Source: a bacterium
GTDB lineage: Bacteria > Pseudomonadota > Alphaproteobacteria > SP197
Length of the DNA: 47,608 bases
Assembly: GCA_028821455.1 (NCBI GenBank)
Contig: JAPPGE010000008.1
Span: 1 to 47,608, forward strand
Direction: 5' to 3'
Under the pieces are notes generated by a model. That model did not search any database. It was not told the DNA's origin and saw nothing but the letters and a program-made list of their open reading frames with translations. The position numbers and the translations under genes were made by a program. How positions within the stretch are numbered: the stretch's first letter is position 1; each line of letters begins with the position of its first letter. Shown here piece after piece: positions 34,160 through 42,032 of the stretch.

Positions 34160-34630
34160 TTACTGAACGTAGATGCCTACGCCGAAGAGGTGGCCGTCGT
34201 GGAGCACCATCCAGCTCGATTTGTGCACGACCTCTCCGGTGACCGGGTCCTTCCACTTGTAGTCGACCCAGGTTCCATCCGGCGAGGCCGTCTGCCGCAT
34301 CTCCTCGCCGAAGCGCTTGCCGTCGACATCGATGTAGCTCTCCAGCGTTCTCCCCACCAACGATGAGTCGATGCTATGGACCAATTTCTTGCCATCAGGT
34401 CCAAAGACGAAGACATAGAGGTCGCGATCCACGAACTCCGGCACCGGGTCGTTGTTGAACCTGGCAAAGGCTGCATCGGCTCCTACCTCGTCATAGTAGG
34501 CGATGGCACGTGCCACCATGTCCTGGGCTTCCCCGGCCGTGCCCCGGTCGTCACTGGCCATACCGGGTACAGCGCACACCATGAGCAGCGTGGCAGCAAG
34601 ACCGCGAAGATGGTGGATTGTCGCCCTCAT
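34160..34630 (-). CDS. Periplasmic single Cache domain protein
   Basis: A 156-residue exported protein: signal MRATIHHLRGLAATLLMVCAVPGMA, then a small Cache (sCache) domain with AQDMVARAIAYYDEVGADAA, YVFVFGPDGKKLVHSI, GTWVDYKWKDPVTG and a final GHLFGVGIYVQ. There is no membrane anchor or signalling domain, so it is a free ligand-binding module. AAGGAG before ATG 34630 supports the start. It lies between potC and potD on the same strand and may sense or buffer the same ligand, or pair with a separate sensor kinase (inference). Confidence 0.82.
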   Translation of the reverse strand: MRATIHHLRGLAATLLMVCAVPGMASDDRGTAGEAQDMVARAIAYYDEVGADAAFARFNNDPVPEFVDRDLYVFVFGPDGKKLVHSIDSSLVGRTLESYIDVDGKRFGEEMRQTASPDGTWVDYKWKDPVTGEVVHKSSWMVLHDGHLFGVGIYVQ

Positions 34631-34790
34631 GTCGCGTTCTCTCCTTCGAATCTCTTTCGCGAATCGACGATGCTGTACATTGCAGATTTCTAAGGCTCAA
34701 CGTCGGTCAAGCTTCCAACGCCACAAGGGTGCCGTCAATCCTGCCGGCAGTTGCGTCGAAGTTACCCGGTGACTCGCTCCCGAAGTGCTC

Positions 34791-34808
34791 TTCAAGGACG
34801 TCCTTGAA
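34791..34808. repeat. 18-bp perfect palindrome
   Basis: TTCAAGGACGTCCTTGAA is a perfect palindrome, about 160 bp upstream of the Cache gene start, inside a 350-bp gene-free stretch. A shorter palindrome CTGCCGGCAG lies at 34741-34750. It may be an operator for the Cache-potD transcript. The open minus-strand frame crossing it (84 codons) has no recognised similarity. Confidence 0.5.
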
Positions 34809-34893
34809 CACGTTGATGTGGACGCCAGTATGACAAGTCACTGTGGCGGAATGCGCTTGGACCAATTCCATGTCGTGTCTCACGCATTTGGAA

Positions 34894-34937
34894 ATGATCC
34901 GGGTCGAGGGGATCGTACGTCCCTCGGCCCGGATCAT
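34894..34937 (-). terminator. Strong inverted repeat downstream of potC
   Basis: ATGATCCGGGTCGAGGGG (34894-34911) pairs with TCCCTCGGCCCGGATCAT (34920-34937), about 17-18 pairs with wobble at T34904-G34927, around an 8-base loop. It follows the minus-strand potA-B-C genes by 44 bases. No strong T run follows on the minus strand (ATTTCC). It probably ends or stabilises the potABC transcript. Confidence 0.65.
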
Positions 34938-34980
34938 CCAAGCAACACAAGCAGGCTCCATTGCCGTGCCTGGCTGTGTG

Positions 34981-35784
34981 TCAGGCCGTCTCCTTCTTGC
35001 GCAGGAGGACCGCCATGCTGACGAAGACGATCGAGACGCCGAGCAGCATGGACGAGACGGCGTTGACCTCGGGCGTGACGCCCATGCGGACCTGGCTGTA
35101 GATGTAGACGGGCAACGTCGTGGCGCCGGCGCTCGCGACCATCTGGGTGATGATGAAATCGTCGAGCGAGATGACGAAGGCCAGAGCTGCGCCGGCGATG
35201 ATCCCCGGCATCAGCATCGGCAGCGTGACATGACGGAACGTCTGCACGGGATCCGCGTAGAGATCTGCGGCAGCCTGCTCCAGGGTGGTGTCCATGCCAT
35301 GCAACCGGGCCCTGATGGGCAGGTAGGCGAATGGCACGCAGAAGACGGTATGGGCGATCATGACATTGCCGACGCCAAGCTCCAGTCCGATCAGGCTGAG
35401 GAACGAAAGCAGGGCCACGGCGGTGACAATCTCGGGCACCATGAGCGGTGAATTGATGACGGCGTAGCAGGCGGTCAGGCCACGGAACCGCTGCACCCTC
35501 GTTGTCGCCAGTGCAGCCGCCGTAGCCAGGACCGTTGCGGCAATGGTTGCGACCGTTGCGACGAGGAACGAATTCGTGGCTGCCTGCCGGATCGCGTCAT
35601 TGGCGAGGGCCTTGGCGTACCAGTCCAGGCTGAACTCGCTCCAGTTCGAGACGGAGCGCCGTTCGTTGAACGAAAAGAACACCAGAACGAACAACGGAAG
35701 ATAGAGAAGACCCAGACAGACCGCGGCCATGAACCCGAATCCCGGATAACGTTTCAGATCGTAGGGTCGGGAACCGGCCATCAT
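34981..35784 (-). CDS. potC: Polyamine ABC transporter permease PotC-like
   Basis: A 267-residue permease with six membrane segments. The EAA loop that contacts the ATPase reads EQAAADLYADPVQTFRHV followed by TLPMLMPGI. N-terminal FMAAVCLGLLYLPLFVLVFF followed by SFNERRSV is the usual PotC/PotI phrase. The start at ATG 35784 comes one base after the potB stop; the in-frame ATG at 35796 would overlap it. A hairpin at 34894-34937 follows. It forms the membrane channel with PotB. Confidence 0.9.
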   Translation of the reverse strand: MMAGSRPYDLKRYPGFGFMAAVCLGLLYLPLFVLVFFSFNERRSVSNWSEFSLDWYAKALANDAIRQAATNSFLVATVATIAATVLATAAALATTRVQRFRGLTACYAVINSPLMVPEIVTAVALLSFLSLIGLELGVGNVMIAHTVFCVPFAYLPIRARLHGMDTTLEQAAADLYADPVQTFRHVTLPMLMPGIIAGAALAFVISLDDFIITQMVASAGATTLPVYIYSQVRMGVTPEVNAVSSMLLGVSIVFVSMAVLLRKKETA

Positions 35785-35785
35785 G

Positions 35786-36727
35786 TCAGACCGCATCCTG
35801 GTCCCGGCGGGCTGCCTGCCGGGCGTAGATCATCAGCGCGATCAGCACGAGGGAAAGGAGAATCATCGCCGCTGCGGACCCGAAGGGCCAGTTGCGCGCG
35901 GTGCCGAACTGCTGCGCGATCAGATTGCCGATCATCAGGTGCTTGCCACCACCGAGCAGGTCGGGCGCCAGAAACGAGCTCAGTGAAGGGATGAAGACCA
36001 GGAAACAGCCGCCGGCGATTCCCGGGAGCGAGAGCGGGATCAGAATGCGTTGCAACACTCTCCAGCGGTTGGCGTAGAGGTCGTAGGCAGCCTCCACGAG
36101 CCGGAAATCGATTCGTTCCAGGCTGGCGTAGATCGGCAGCACCATGAAGGGAAGGAAACTGTAAAGCAGGCCAAGGCCGATCGCGAAATCGGTGTACAGC
36201 AACGAGAGCGGTTGCTCGGTGATGCCGATGCCCATGAGGATGGAGTTGAGCGGTCCCTGATCCCGCAGGATCAGCATCATCGAAAACGTTCTCACCAGAA
36301 GGTTGGTCCAGAACGGAACCGTCACCAGAAAAATCAGGATGTTGCGGATTCCAGGCGAACGCGTCGCGATGAAGTAGGCCGTCGGGAACCCGATCAGAAG
36401 GCAGCCAACGACCGCGAGTCCCGCAAGAATGACGGAGCGGGCGCCGATCTGGAGGTAGGAAGAACTGAACGCGAGCGTTCCATCGAAGATGTCGCGTTCG
36501 AACAGGAACTGGATGTAGGCACCAAACGAGAATTCCCAGACCACGCCGCCGTAGGTTCCGGGAACCAGGAAGGAGTAGACCAGGATCAAGCCGAGCGGAG
36601 CAATTCCGAAGGCGCCGATGAGGGCAAATGCCGGCGAGAGCAGGATCAGGCTGCGCCGTGCCGACGGGAGACTGCTGAAGCGATCGATCCACGTCGCCCG
36701 GTCCGCGGCATCGTGCCGTTCAGCCAT
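35786..36727 (-). CDS. potB: Polyamine ABC transporter permease PotB-like
   Basis: A 313-residue permease with six membrane segments. The EAA loop is VEAAYDLYANRWRVLQRI followed by LIPLSLPGI. The N-terminal stretch LILLSPAFALIGAFGIAPLG opens the first membrane helix, and VPFWTNLLVRTFSMMLIL matches the PotB/PotH family. It starts seven bases after the potA stop (ATG 36727) and is followed directly by potC, so all three genes form one operon. Confidence 0.9.
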   Translation of the reverse strand: MAERHDAADRATWIDRFSSLPSARRSLILLSPAFALIGAFGIAPLGLILVYSFLVPGTYGGVVWEFSFGAYIQFLFERDIFDGTLAFSSSYLQIGARSVILAGLAVVGCLLIGFPTAYFIATRSPGIRNILIFLVTVPFWTNLLVRTFSMMLILRDQGPLNSILMGIGITEQPLSLLYTDFAIGLGLLYSFLPFMVLPIYASLERIDFRLVEAAYDLYANRWRVLQRILIPLSLPGIAGGCFLVFIPSLSSFLAPDLLGGGKHLMIGNLIAQQFGTARNWPFGSAAAMILLSLVLIALMIYARQAARRDQDAV

Positions 36728-36734
36728 GGGGGAC

Positions 36735-37856
36735 TCAGCCGGCGAGGATCCGGGCCGCGCCCGGTGCGATGAGAACCCGCACGCTGTTTCCTACTGACAT
36801 GCCGTTGCCCCGGTCAGCGACATTCTGCTCGTAGACCAACAGTTCCGGCCCGTTTTCCAGCGTGACGCGGTAGCTTGTATCGGTTCCCCGGTACAGGCAG
36901 TCCGTGATCCGACCGGTAAGCCCGGACCCTGAATCGGCAGACAGCACGATTCGCTCCGGTCTCAGCGACAGCGTGATCCTGGATCCCGCCGCGTTGTCGC
37001 CGACCGGTCGTGCAAGGATCTCGGCGCCTCCCTCGAGATGACAGCGGACCATGTCGCGTTCAGCTGCGCCGATGACGGCCGGCAGCAGATTGGTTTCGCC
37101 CATGAAGTTGGCAACGAAGGGGTTGGCGGGGTGCTCGTAGATCACATCGGGCGTGCCGACCTGCTGGATCCTGCCGGCCCGGAGCACGGCGATCCGGTCG
37201 CTCATGGTGAGCGCTTCCTCCTGATCGTGCGTCACGAAGATGAATGTGATTCCGGTCTCGCGCTGCAGGGTCTTGAGTTCGAGACGCATTTCCTGGCGGA
37301 GCTTGAGATCGAGTGCCGAGAGAGGTTCGTCGAGGAGCAGGACCCGGGGATGGTTCGCCAGTGCCCTGGCGAGCGCAACGCGCTGTTGTTGTCCGCCGGA
37401 AAGCTGGCTTGACTTGCGTTCCCCGAGGTCAGGCATCTTGACGAGAGTCAGCATGCTTTCGACCGTGCGCCCGATTTCGGCCTTGTCCCGGCGCAGCATG
37501 CGCAGTCCGAACGCCACGTTCTCCGCTACGGTCATGTGGGGAAACAGCGCGTAGTGCTGAAACACCGTGTTGATCGGCCGCTTGTGGGGAGGAAGACCCG
37601 CAACATCATCGCCGAACAGCAGAATGTCGCCTCGCGTGACCTGCTCGAACCCCGCGAGCAGGCGAAGGAGCGTGGTCTTGCCACACCCCGATGGGCCGAG
37701 CAGGGTAAAGAACTCGTTGTCCCGGATGGCAAGTGAGACCTCGTCGAGGGCGGTAACGGATTCTGCGGAACCCGTTCCGAAGACCTTTGTGACGGAACGA
37801 AGTTCGATGGCCGTGCCGACCGCCTCAGGAGGTGTCTGGCTCAAGGCTGCATTCAT
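36735..37856 (-). CDS. potA: Polyamine ABC transporter ATP-binding protein PotA-like
   Basis: A 373-residue ATPase. Walker A is GPSGCGKTT (residues 54-62), the signature LSGGQQQRVALARAL, Walker B VLLLDEPLSALD and the switch His in FVTHDQEEALTMSD. The C-terminal third is a TOBE regulatory domain (ITLSLRPERIVLS, TDCLYRGTDTSYRV). ATG 37856 is preferred because the family start precedes AIELRSVTKVFG by about 15 residues; GTG 37901 is possible. It heads the potABC operon and powers uptake of the ligand bound by the receptor at 32943. Confidence 0.92.
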   Translation of the reverse strand: MNAALSQTPPEAVGTAIELRSVTKVFGTGSAESVTALDEVSLAIRDNEFFTLLGPSGCGKTTLLRLLAGFEQVTRGDILLFGDDVAGLPPHKRPINTVFQHYALFPHMTVAENVAFGLRMLRRDKAEIGRTVESMLTLVKMPDLGERKSSQLSGGQQQRVALARALANHPRVLLLDEPLSALDLKLRQEMRLELKTLQRETGITFIFVTHDQEEALTMSDRIAVLRAGRIQQVGTPDVIYEHPANPFVANFMGETNLLPAVIGAAERDMVRCHLEGGAEILARPVGDNAAGSRITLSLRPERIVLSADSGSGLTGRITDCLYRGTDTSYRVTLENGPELLVYEQNVADRGNGMSVGNSVRVLIAPGAARILAG

Positions 37857-38022
37857 CCCGAATGCGGCTGCCTCCCGCTCAATCCGGCGGCAAATCGACA
37901 CCGGCCTGCCAGTGACCGGTGTAGCTCATGGACCACAACGTCATCTGCACAGGTCTTCCACGTGTACCCCTTCGGCTGGCCTGCATGGTGCCGGACTTCG
38001 TCAAGGAATCTCAATGCCCTCG

Positions 38023-39423
38023 TCACCCGGACCAGAAGCCTTCACGCACGAGGTCGTCCTGTGTGCGAAGAAGACTCGTGCGCAGGATGTCCACAATACG
38101 GTCGATTTCATCGCGCTCGAGGATCAGGCAGGGTGACAGGATGTTGAGATGTGCCAGGGGTCTCAGGATAAGGCCCAGTTCCCTGGCATGGTTCGATGTG
38201 CGGTGTCCCACGTCGGCTTCGAACGGAAGCAGCTCCTTGGTCTCCTTGTTGGCGACGCTCTCGATTCCCATCATGAACTTCTGGCCGCGGACGTCGCCCA
38301 CGATCGGCAGATCCATGAGCGAGCGGATTCCTTCCTCGAAATAGGCCCCCATTTTCCGGACGTGGCCGCACAAGTCGATCGTCTCCATCACTTCTATGTT
38401 GGCGACGGCCGCGGCACAGCACACGGGGTGTCCGGAGTATGTGAAACCGTGGGTGAACATGGCGCCTGCCTCGATGGGCTTGCCGATGACCTCGAAGACC
38501 TCGCGCGATATCAGCGTCGCACCCATTGGCAGGTAACCCGACGTCAGACCCTTCGCGCAGCTGATCAGGTCGGGGACCATCTCGAACAGGGAATCGGAGG
38601 CAAAGAACTCACCCAGGCGGCAGAATCCGGTGACCACCTCGTCGGCAATGACGAGGATGCCGTGGCGCTTGCAGATCTGCGATATCCGCCGGAAGTATCC
38701 CGGCGGAGGATCAATGACGCCACCCATGCCCATGATGGGTTCGGCAAAGAAGGCGGCCACCCTTTCCGGCCCGATCTCGAGGACCGTATCGTTGAACTCC
38801 TCCACGAGGTGGTCGCAGAACGCCTCGAGCGACATGCCGTCGGGCCGGCGATAGGCATAAGGGGCCGAGACATAGCGGATGTTCTCTTCAGGTGTGTCGA
38901 AGCCCACCTTGTTGAAGTCGAGTCCCGACAGGGCAGCCGACACGGCTGTGCTGCCGTGGTAGGCGCTGTGCCGGCTGATGACGATCTTGCGATCGTCTTG
39001 GCCCAGGTGATTGAAGTAGTGCTGGACGATTCTCAGCGCCGAGTCGTTGGCGGTCGATCCCCCTGTCGCATAGAACACGTGGTCGATGTTGTCCGGTGCC
39101 AGTTCGACAAGTTTTGCGGCAAGCTGGGCTGCCGGCGGCGTCGATGTGCTGTGAAACGGATTGGCGTAGGGCAGGCGGCGTGCCTGCTCGGCGATCGCAT
39201 CGACGATTTCCGAACGGCCATAGCCGACATTGACGCACCACACGCCGCCGATACCGTCGATGAGCTTCCTGCCGTCGACATCCCAGACATAAGGCCCGTC
39301 GCCTTCGACGAGAATTTCCGAACCCGTTTCGTGAAAGCTGCCGAAATCGGCCCAGCCATGGACGACGTGATCGCGGTCCTTGGTCCAGAGATCTTGTGCA
39401 TCGTACGCAATGTTCGATCTCAT
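38023..39423 (-). CDS. Class III (omega) aminotransferase
   Basis: A 466-residue PLP enzyme. The Schiff-base lysine is Lys291 in SCAKGLTSGYLP, Asp261 in IADEVVTGFCRLGE pairs with the PLP nitrogen, and YATGGSTANDSALR binds the phosphate. FNDTVLEIGPERVAAFFAEP and GGVWCVNVGYGRSEI fit omega-amino acid:pyruvate and polyamine:pyruvate aminotransferases (SpuC-like). Its place next to the polyamine-type transporter suggests a diamine or similar substrate, but family motifs do not prove it. A GGGAGAGGGG ribosome site precedes ATG 39423. A GntR-box-like motif lies 71 bp upstream. Confidence 0.88.
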   Translation of the reverse strand: MRSNIAYDAQDLWTKDRDHVVHGWADFGSFHETGSEILVEGDGPYVWDVDGRKLIDGIGGVWCVNVGYGRSEIVDAIAEQARRLPYANPFHSTSTPPAAQLAAKLVELAPDNIDHVFYATGGSTANDSALRIVQHYFNHLGQDDRKIVISRHSAYHGSTAVSAALSGLDFNKVGFDTPEENIRYVSAPYAYRRPDGMSLEAFCDHLVEEFNDTVLEIGPERVAAFFAEPIMGMGGVIDPPPGYFRRISQICKRHGILVIADEVVTGFCRLGEFFASDSLFEMVPDLISCAKGLTSGYLPMGATLISREVFEVIGKPIEAGAMFTHGFTYSGHPVCCAAAVANIEVMETIDLCGHVRKMGAYFEEGIRSLMDLPIVGDVRGQKFMMGIESVANKETKELLPFEADVGHRTSNHARELGLILRPLAHLNILSPCLILERDEIDRIVDILRTSLLRTQDDLVREGFWSG

Positions 39424-39493
39424 CCCCTCTCCCCATTCGTTGTGCGTTTCGCCGAAGCAACCTGATTGTCCGGACAGGGTCGGTCAGTCAGTG

Positions 39494-39505
39494 TTTGCAT
39501 ACAAA
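39494..39505. promoter_or_regulatory. Palindromic motif TTTGCATACAAA upstream of aminotransferase
   Basis: TTTG-CATA-CAAA is an inverted repeat like FCD/FadR-type GntR operators. TTTGCATAC recurs exactly on the minus strand at 42001-41993, upstream of the GntR gene, and a related site lies at 41061-41075. It is 71 bp before the aminotransferase start. Confidence 0.5.
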
Positions 39506-39618
39506 AACGATACACACCGCATTCCGTTGGCGTCAACGCAGGGCGCGCGGTCAGCGTCCCGGCAGGTTGACGTGCGGTTCCAGGCACGGGTGCCGGGTGG
39601 CGCCAATTCATGCGGAAC

Positions 39619-40992
39619 CTAGCGATAGCGGGCCGTCAATGGAGCCGACGGGTCCGGGCTGTCGGCGATCCAGGCTTCACCCTGCTCGATCCGGTGGCGT
39701 GCGGTGTGGACCAATCGTGCCAGGTGATCTGGCTCGTCACAGTTCTCCTGACGGCCCTTGACAAGTTCGGCGTTGATGCATGCCCGGATCATGGATAGCA
39801 GCTGCCGATCCTCTGTGACGTCCGGACCGTAGCCGAGTTCCCGTAGCCGTCCGGCGATCACACCCGGTGGCGCCCAACTCGGGGTGATCTGATACCGCGG
39901 CTCCACCCCGATCAGTTCGGGGTGGAGATCGCGGGGACGATCAGTCTGTTCGAACAGGGGATCGACGTAGCGATAGGCGCGGGCGCCTACGACCGGCGTG
40001 TTTGGTGGAATGCCGTGATGATCATGGATCCGCCACATCTTCTCCGCCGTGACCATGAGACGACGTGTGTCGTACTGCTGAGCGACATGACGGTTGCGCG
40101 CGCGCATCAGGTTGGTGAGGAACATCAGGACGGAACCGTGGCCTCCCTGGGCGGCTTGGGGCGTAAACCCGGACCAGACACCATCGGCGCCTGCCAGAAC
40201 GGCTTCAACCGTCGTCGCGTCCTCCATGCCGTTGCCTGAATGGGGATGAACGAGGATCTTGCGTGGAGCCGGATTGTAGTGGCGCATCAGCCTGATGAGT
40301 TCATTTGATTCGAAGATGAAGCGGGTGCCGCGCACATCCTCGAAGAGGATGCCGGTGATGGGCAACGCGCCAAGCAGTTTGAAAACCTTGAGAACGTGCT
40401 CGGGATCCTCGTCGAACGCGTCGAAGGCGTCGCCAATCCTGACATAGATGCGTCCCGTGCGTTCCGTTTCCAACGGAAGCTGTTCGCGGTAGTGGCGGAC
40501 ATGGGCATCAAGGTCCCGCAGGATATCGTCCGGCCTTCGTCCCATGCTCACGATGACAGACGGGGTAATCTCCACGAGCAGGATCACGTTGGGAATCCCG
40601 ACGTCCCGGGTTCGACGAGCGGCCGGACCCATGGGCAGGGGCTCGCCGTCGGTCACCGGCTCAATGGCGATGGTTGCCAGGAACCCGTCGAGACTGATTG
40701 CGTTGTCGACGAGGTAGTCGAGAAACTGGTCTGTGACCGATGGAAAGTCGAAGAAGTTGGAGAGACCGATGTCGGTCAGGCCGAAGTCGCGTGCCAGTTC
40801 GTAGAGCTCGATCTTGTCCTTCAGCGTGTGACCGTAGTGCGAGGACAGCGTGGCCTCGCGCGCGGACATGTCCAGTATGCAAGGCACGAGGTCGCGCAAT
40901 CGAGCGAGTTTTTGGTCAATCGCCTGTCTCGAACTTGCGAGGAGCGCCGTGTCATCGGATGTCAGGGCAACCGTATCAGTGTGTCTCTGCAT
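39619..40992 (-). CDS. DRE-TIM metallolyase-like protein (HMG-CoA lyase/isopropylmalate synthase fold)
   Basis: A 457-residue TIM-barrel protein. Its N-terminus LDMSAREATLSSHYGHTLKD corresponds to the D-x-x-R-E/D catalytic strand of the family, and His249/His251 in VHPHSGNGMEDATTVEAVLA is the metal-binding H-x-H with the usual GADGVWSG after it. It is longer and more divergent than HMG-CoA lyases, with a C-terminal helical extension (LLSMIRACINAELVKGRQEN). The family makes or breaks C-C bonds next to carboxylates; the substrate is unknown. AAGGGG before ATG 40992 supports the start. It is flanked by an aminotransferase and a GntR regulator, so it probably belongs to a catabolic pathway they control. 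Confidence 0.72.
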   Translation of the reverse strand: MQRHTDTVALTSDDTALLASSRQAIDQKLARLRDLVPCILDMSAREATLSSHYGHTLKDKIELYELARDFGLTDIGLSNFFDFPSVTDQFLDYLVDNAISLDGFLATIAIEPVTDGEPLPMGPAARRTRDVGIPNVILLVEITPSVIVSMGRRPDDILRDLDAHVRHYREQLPLETERTGRIYVRIGDAFDAFDEDPEHVLKVFKLLGALPITGILFEDVRGTRFIFESNELIRLMRHYNPAPRKILVHPHSGNGMEDATTVEAVLAGADGVWSGFTPQAAQGGHGSVLMFLTNLMRARNRHVAQQYDTRRLMVTAEKMWRIHDHHGIPPNTPVVGARAYRYVDPLFEQTDRPRDLHPELIGVEPRYQITPSWAPPGVIAGRLRELGYGPDVTEDRQLLSMIRACINAELVKGRQENCDEPDHLARLVHTARHRIEQGEAWIADSPDPSAPLTARYR

Positions 40993-41060
40993 CGTCGTTT
41001 CCCCTTCCTGTCCTGGCGAACACATTCCGTGGCAGTGTCCATGGTCGATGATTGTGCCAT

Positions 41061-41075
41061 CCAGTATGTATACGC
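41061..41075. promoter_or_regulatory. GntR-box-like motif upstream of the DRE-TIM gene
   Basis: CCAGTATGTATACGC (41061-41075) contains CAGTATG, identical to 41991-41997 upstream of the GntR gene, and the palindrome GTATAC (41068-41073). It lies 69 bp before the DRE-TIM gene start and may be a regulator site. Confidence 0.4.
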
Positions 41076-41114
41076 TGTGAATACGTGTCGAATTCTCCTG
41101 CGCCCGGCGGTGGT

Positions 41115-41873
41115 TCAGCCCGGGATCTTGGGTACGACCTTGCCCATCGTGCTGCTCAGTTGTGCGTAGAGACGTTCACGGAACGCCTCGACATGGGTGG
41201 ATGCCAGGTGTTCCGCCTGCTCGACGTCGCGATTCTCGATAGCCTGGCAGATGGTCCGGTGTTCCTCGATCGTCCGCTCGATGTCCTTGTGGGGATCGTC
41301 GCGCGAAAAGCTGTCGAACCAGATCCAGCTCAGCCGCATCCCCTGGGCCGACAATTGTGCGATCATCGTTTCGAAGAACCCGTTCCGGGCCGCTACCGCG
41401 ATCGCTTCGTGAAACTCCATGTTGGTCTTGCTCATGGCAATCGCGTCCTTTGAGGCTGCGGCCGTCTCATAGGCATGCATGGCGTTCCGGATGTTCTCGA
41501 GATCGGATGGAGTGCGGCGCGCCGCCGCCCAGTGCTGGACCGCCCGATGGGAGAGCTCCAGGGCCTCGAAGTACTGGGTGAGCTCCATGACGTCCAGGGG
41601 TGTGACAAGGGCGCCGCGGTTGGGCAGGATCGTGACCAGTCCATCAGACGACAGCCAGACCAGCGCTTCGCGCACCGGAGTGCGGGATACCTGCAGTTCG
41701 TTGACGACACGCGTCTCGTCGATCTTGGTACCGGGCGCCAGCTCGAGACGCAGGATCATGTCGCGAAGATGTTCGTAGACCAGAGCAGCGCCCTGACCTC
41801 GCGGTTGTCGCCTCGTCGAACGGGAGGCCGTCCGGGCTGTGCTAGTTGTCCGGGGTGTCCGTGACTTGCGCAT
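41115..41873 (-). CDS. GntR family transcriptional regulator (FCD subfamily)
   Basis: A 252-residue regulator. The winged helix reads LVYEHLRDMILRLELAPG, then IDETRVVNELQVSRTPVREA and a wing ending LPNRGALV. The FCD effector domain follows (NMEFHEAIAVAARNGF, EEHRTICQAIENRDVEQAE, AEHLASTHVEAF), with the conserved Asp/His residues that often hold a metal and a carboxylate. The N-terminus is long and basic (RKSRTPRTTSTARTASRSTR). ATG 41873 is chosen by domain position; its ribosome site is weak. Shared motifs upstream of this gene, the DRE-TIM gene and the aminotransferase suggest it controls all three. Confidence 0.88.
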   Translation of the reverse strand: MRKSRTPRTTSTARTASRSTRRQPRGQGAALVYEHLRDMILRLELAPGTKIDETRVVNELQVSRTPVREALVWLSSDGLVTILPNRGALVTPLDVMELTQYFEALELSHRAVQHWAAARRTPSDLENIRNAMHAYETAAASKDAIAMSKTNMEFHEAIAVAARNGFFETMIAQLSAQGMRLSWIWFDSFSRDDPHKDIERTIEEHRTICQAIENRDVEQAEHLASTHVEAFRERLYAQLSSTMGKVVPKIPG

Positions 41874-41990
41874 GTCTGTGGGTTCCCGATGCCGTGTGGA
41901 TCGTTGACAGTCAAGCAGGTCACACCATCGGGTGTCACCGTCCTTTGTCGACGCTGGACACTGCAAGAGTCACGATCTACAGTATTCTAT

Positions 41991-42002
41991 CAGTATGCAA
42001 AA
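41991..42002. promoter_or_regulatory. GntR-box-like motif between GntR and desaturase genes
   Basis: CAGTATGCAAAA (41991-42002); its complement contains TTTGCATAC, identical over nine bases to the site upstream of the aminotransferase. It lies 118 bp upstream of the GntR start and about 30 bp before the divergent desaturase gene, so it could also affect the latter. Confidence 0.45.
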
Positions 42003-42032
42003 TGAATTCTATTTTCTGGATTAGGCGTCACC

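Noticed and set aside
34707..34961. 84-residue minus-strand frame between the Cache and potC genes
   Set aside because: No ribosome site or similarity; it crosses two strong palindromic elements, better explained as non-coding.
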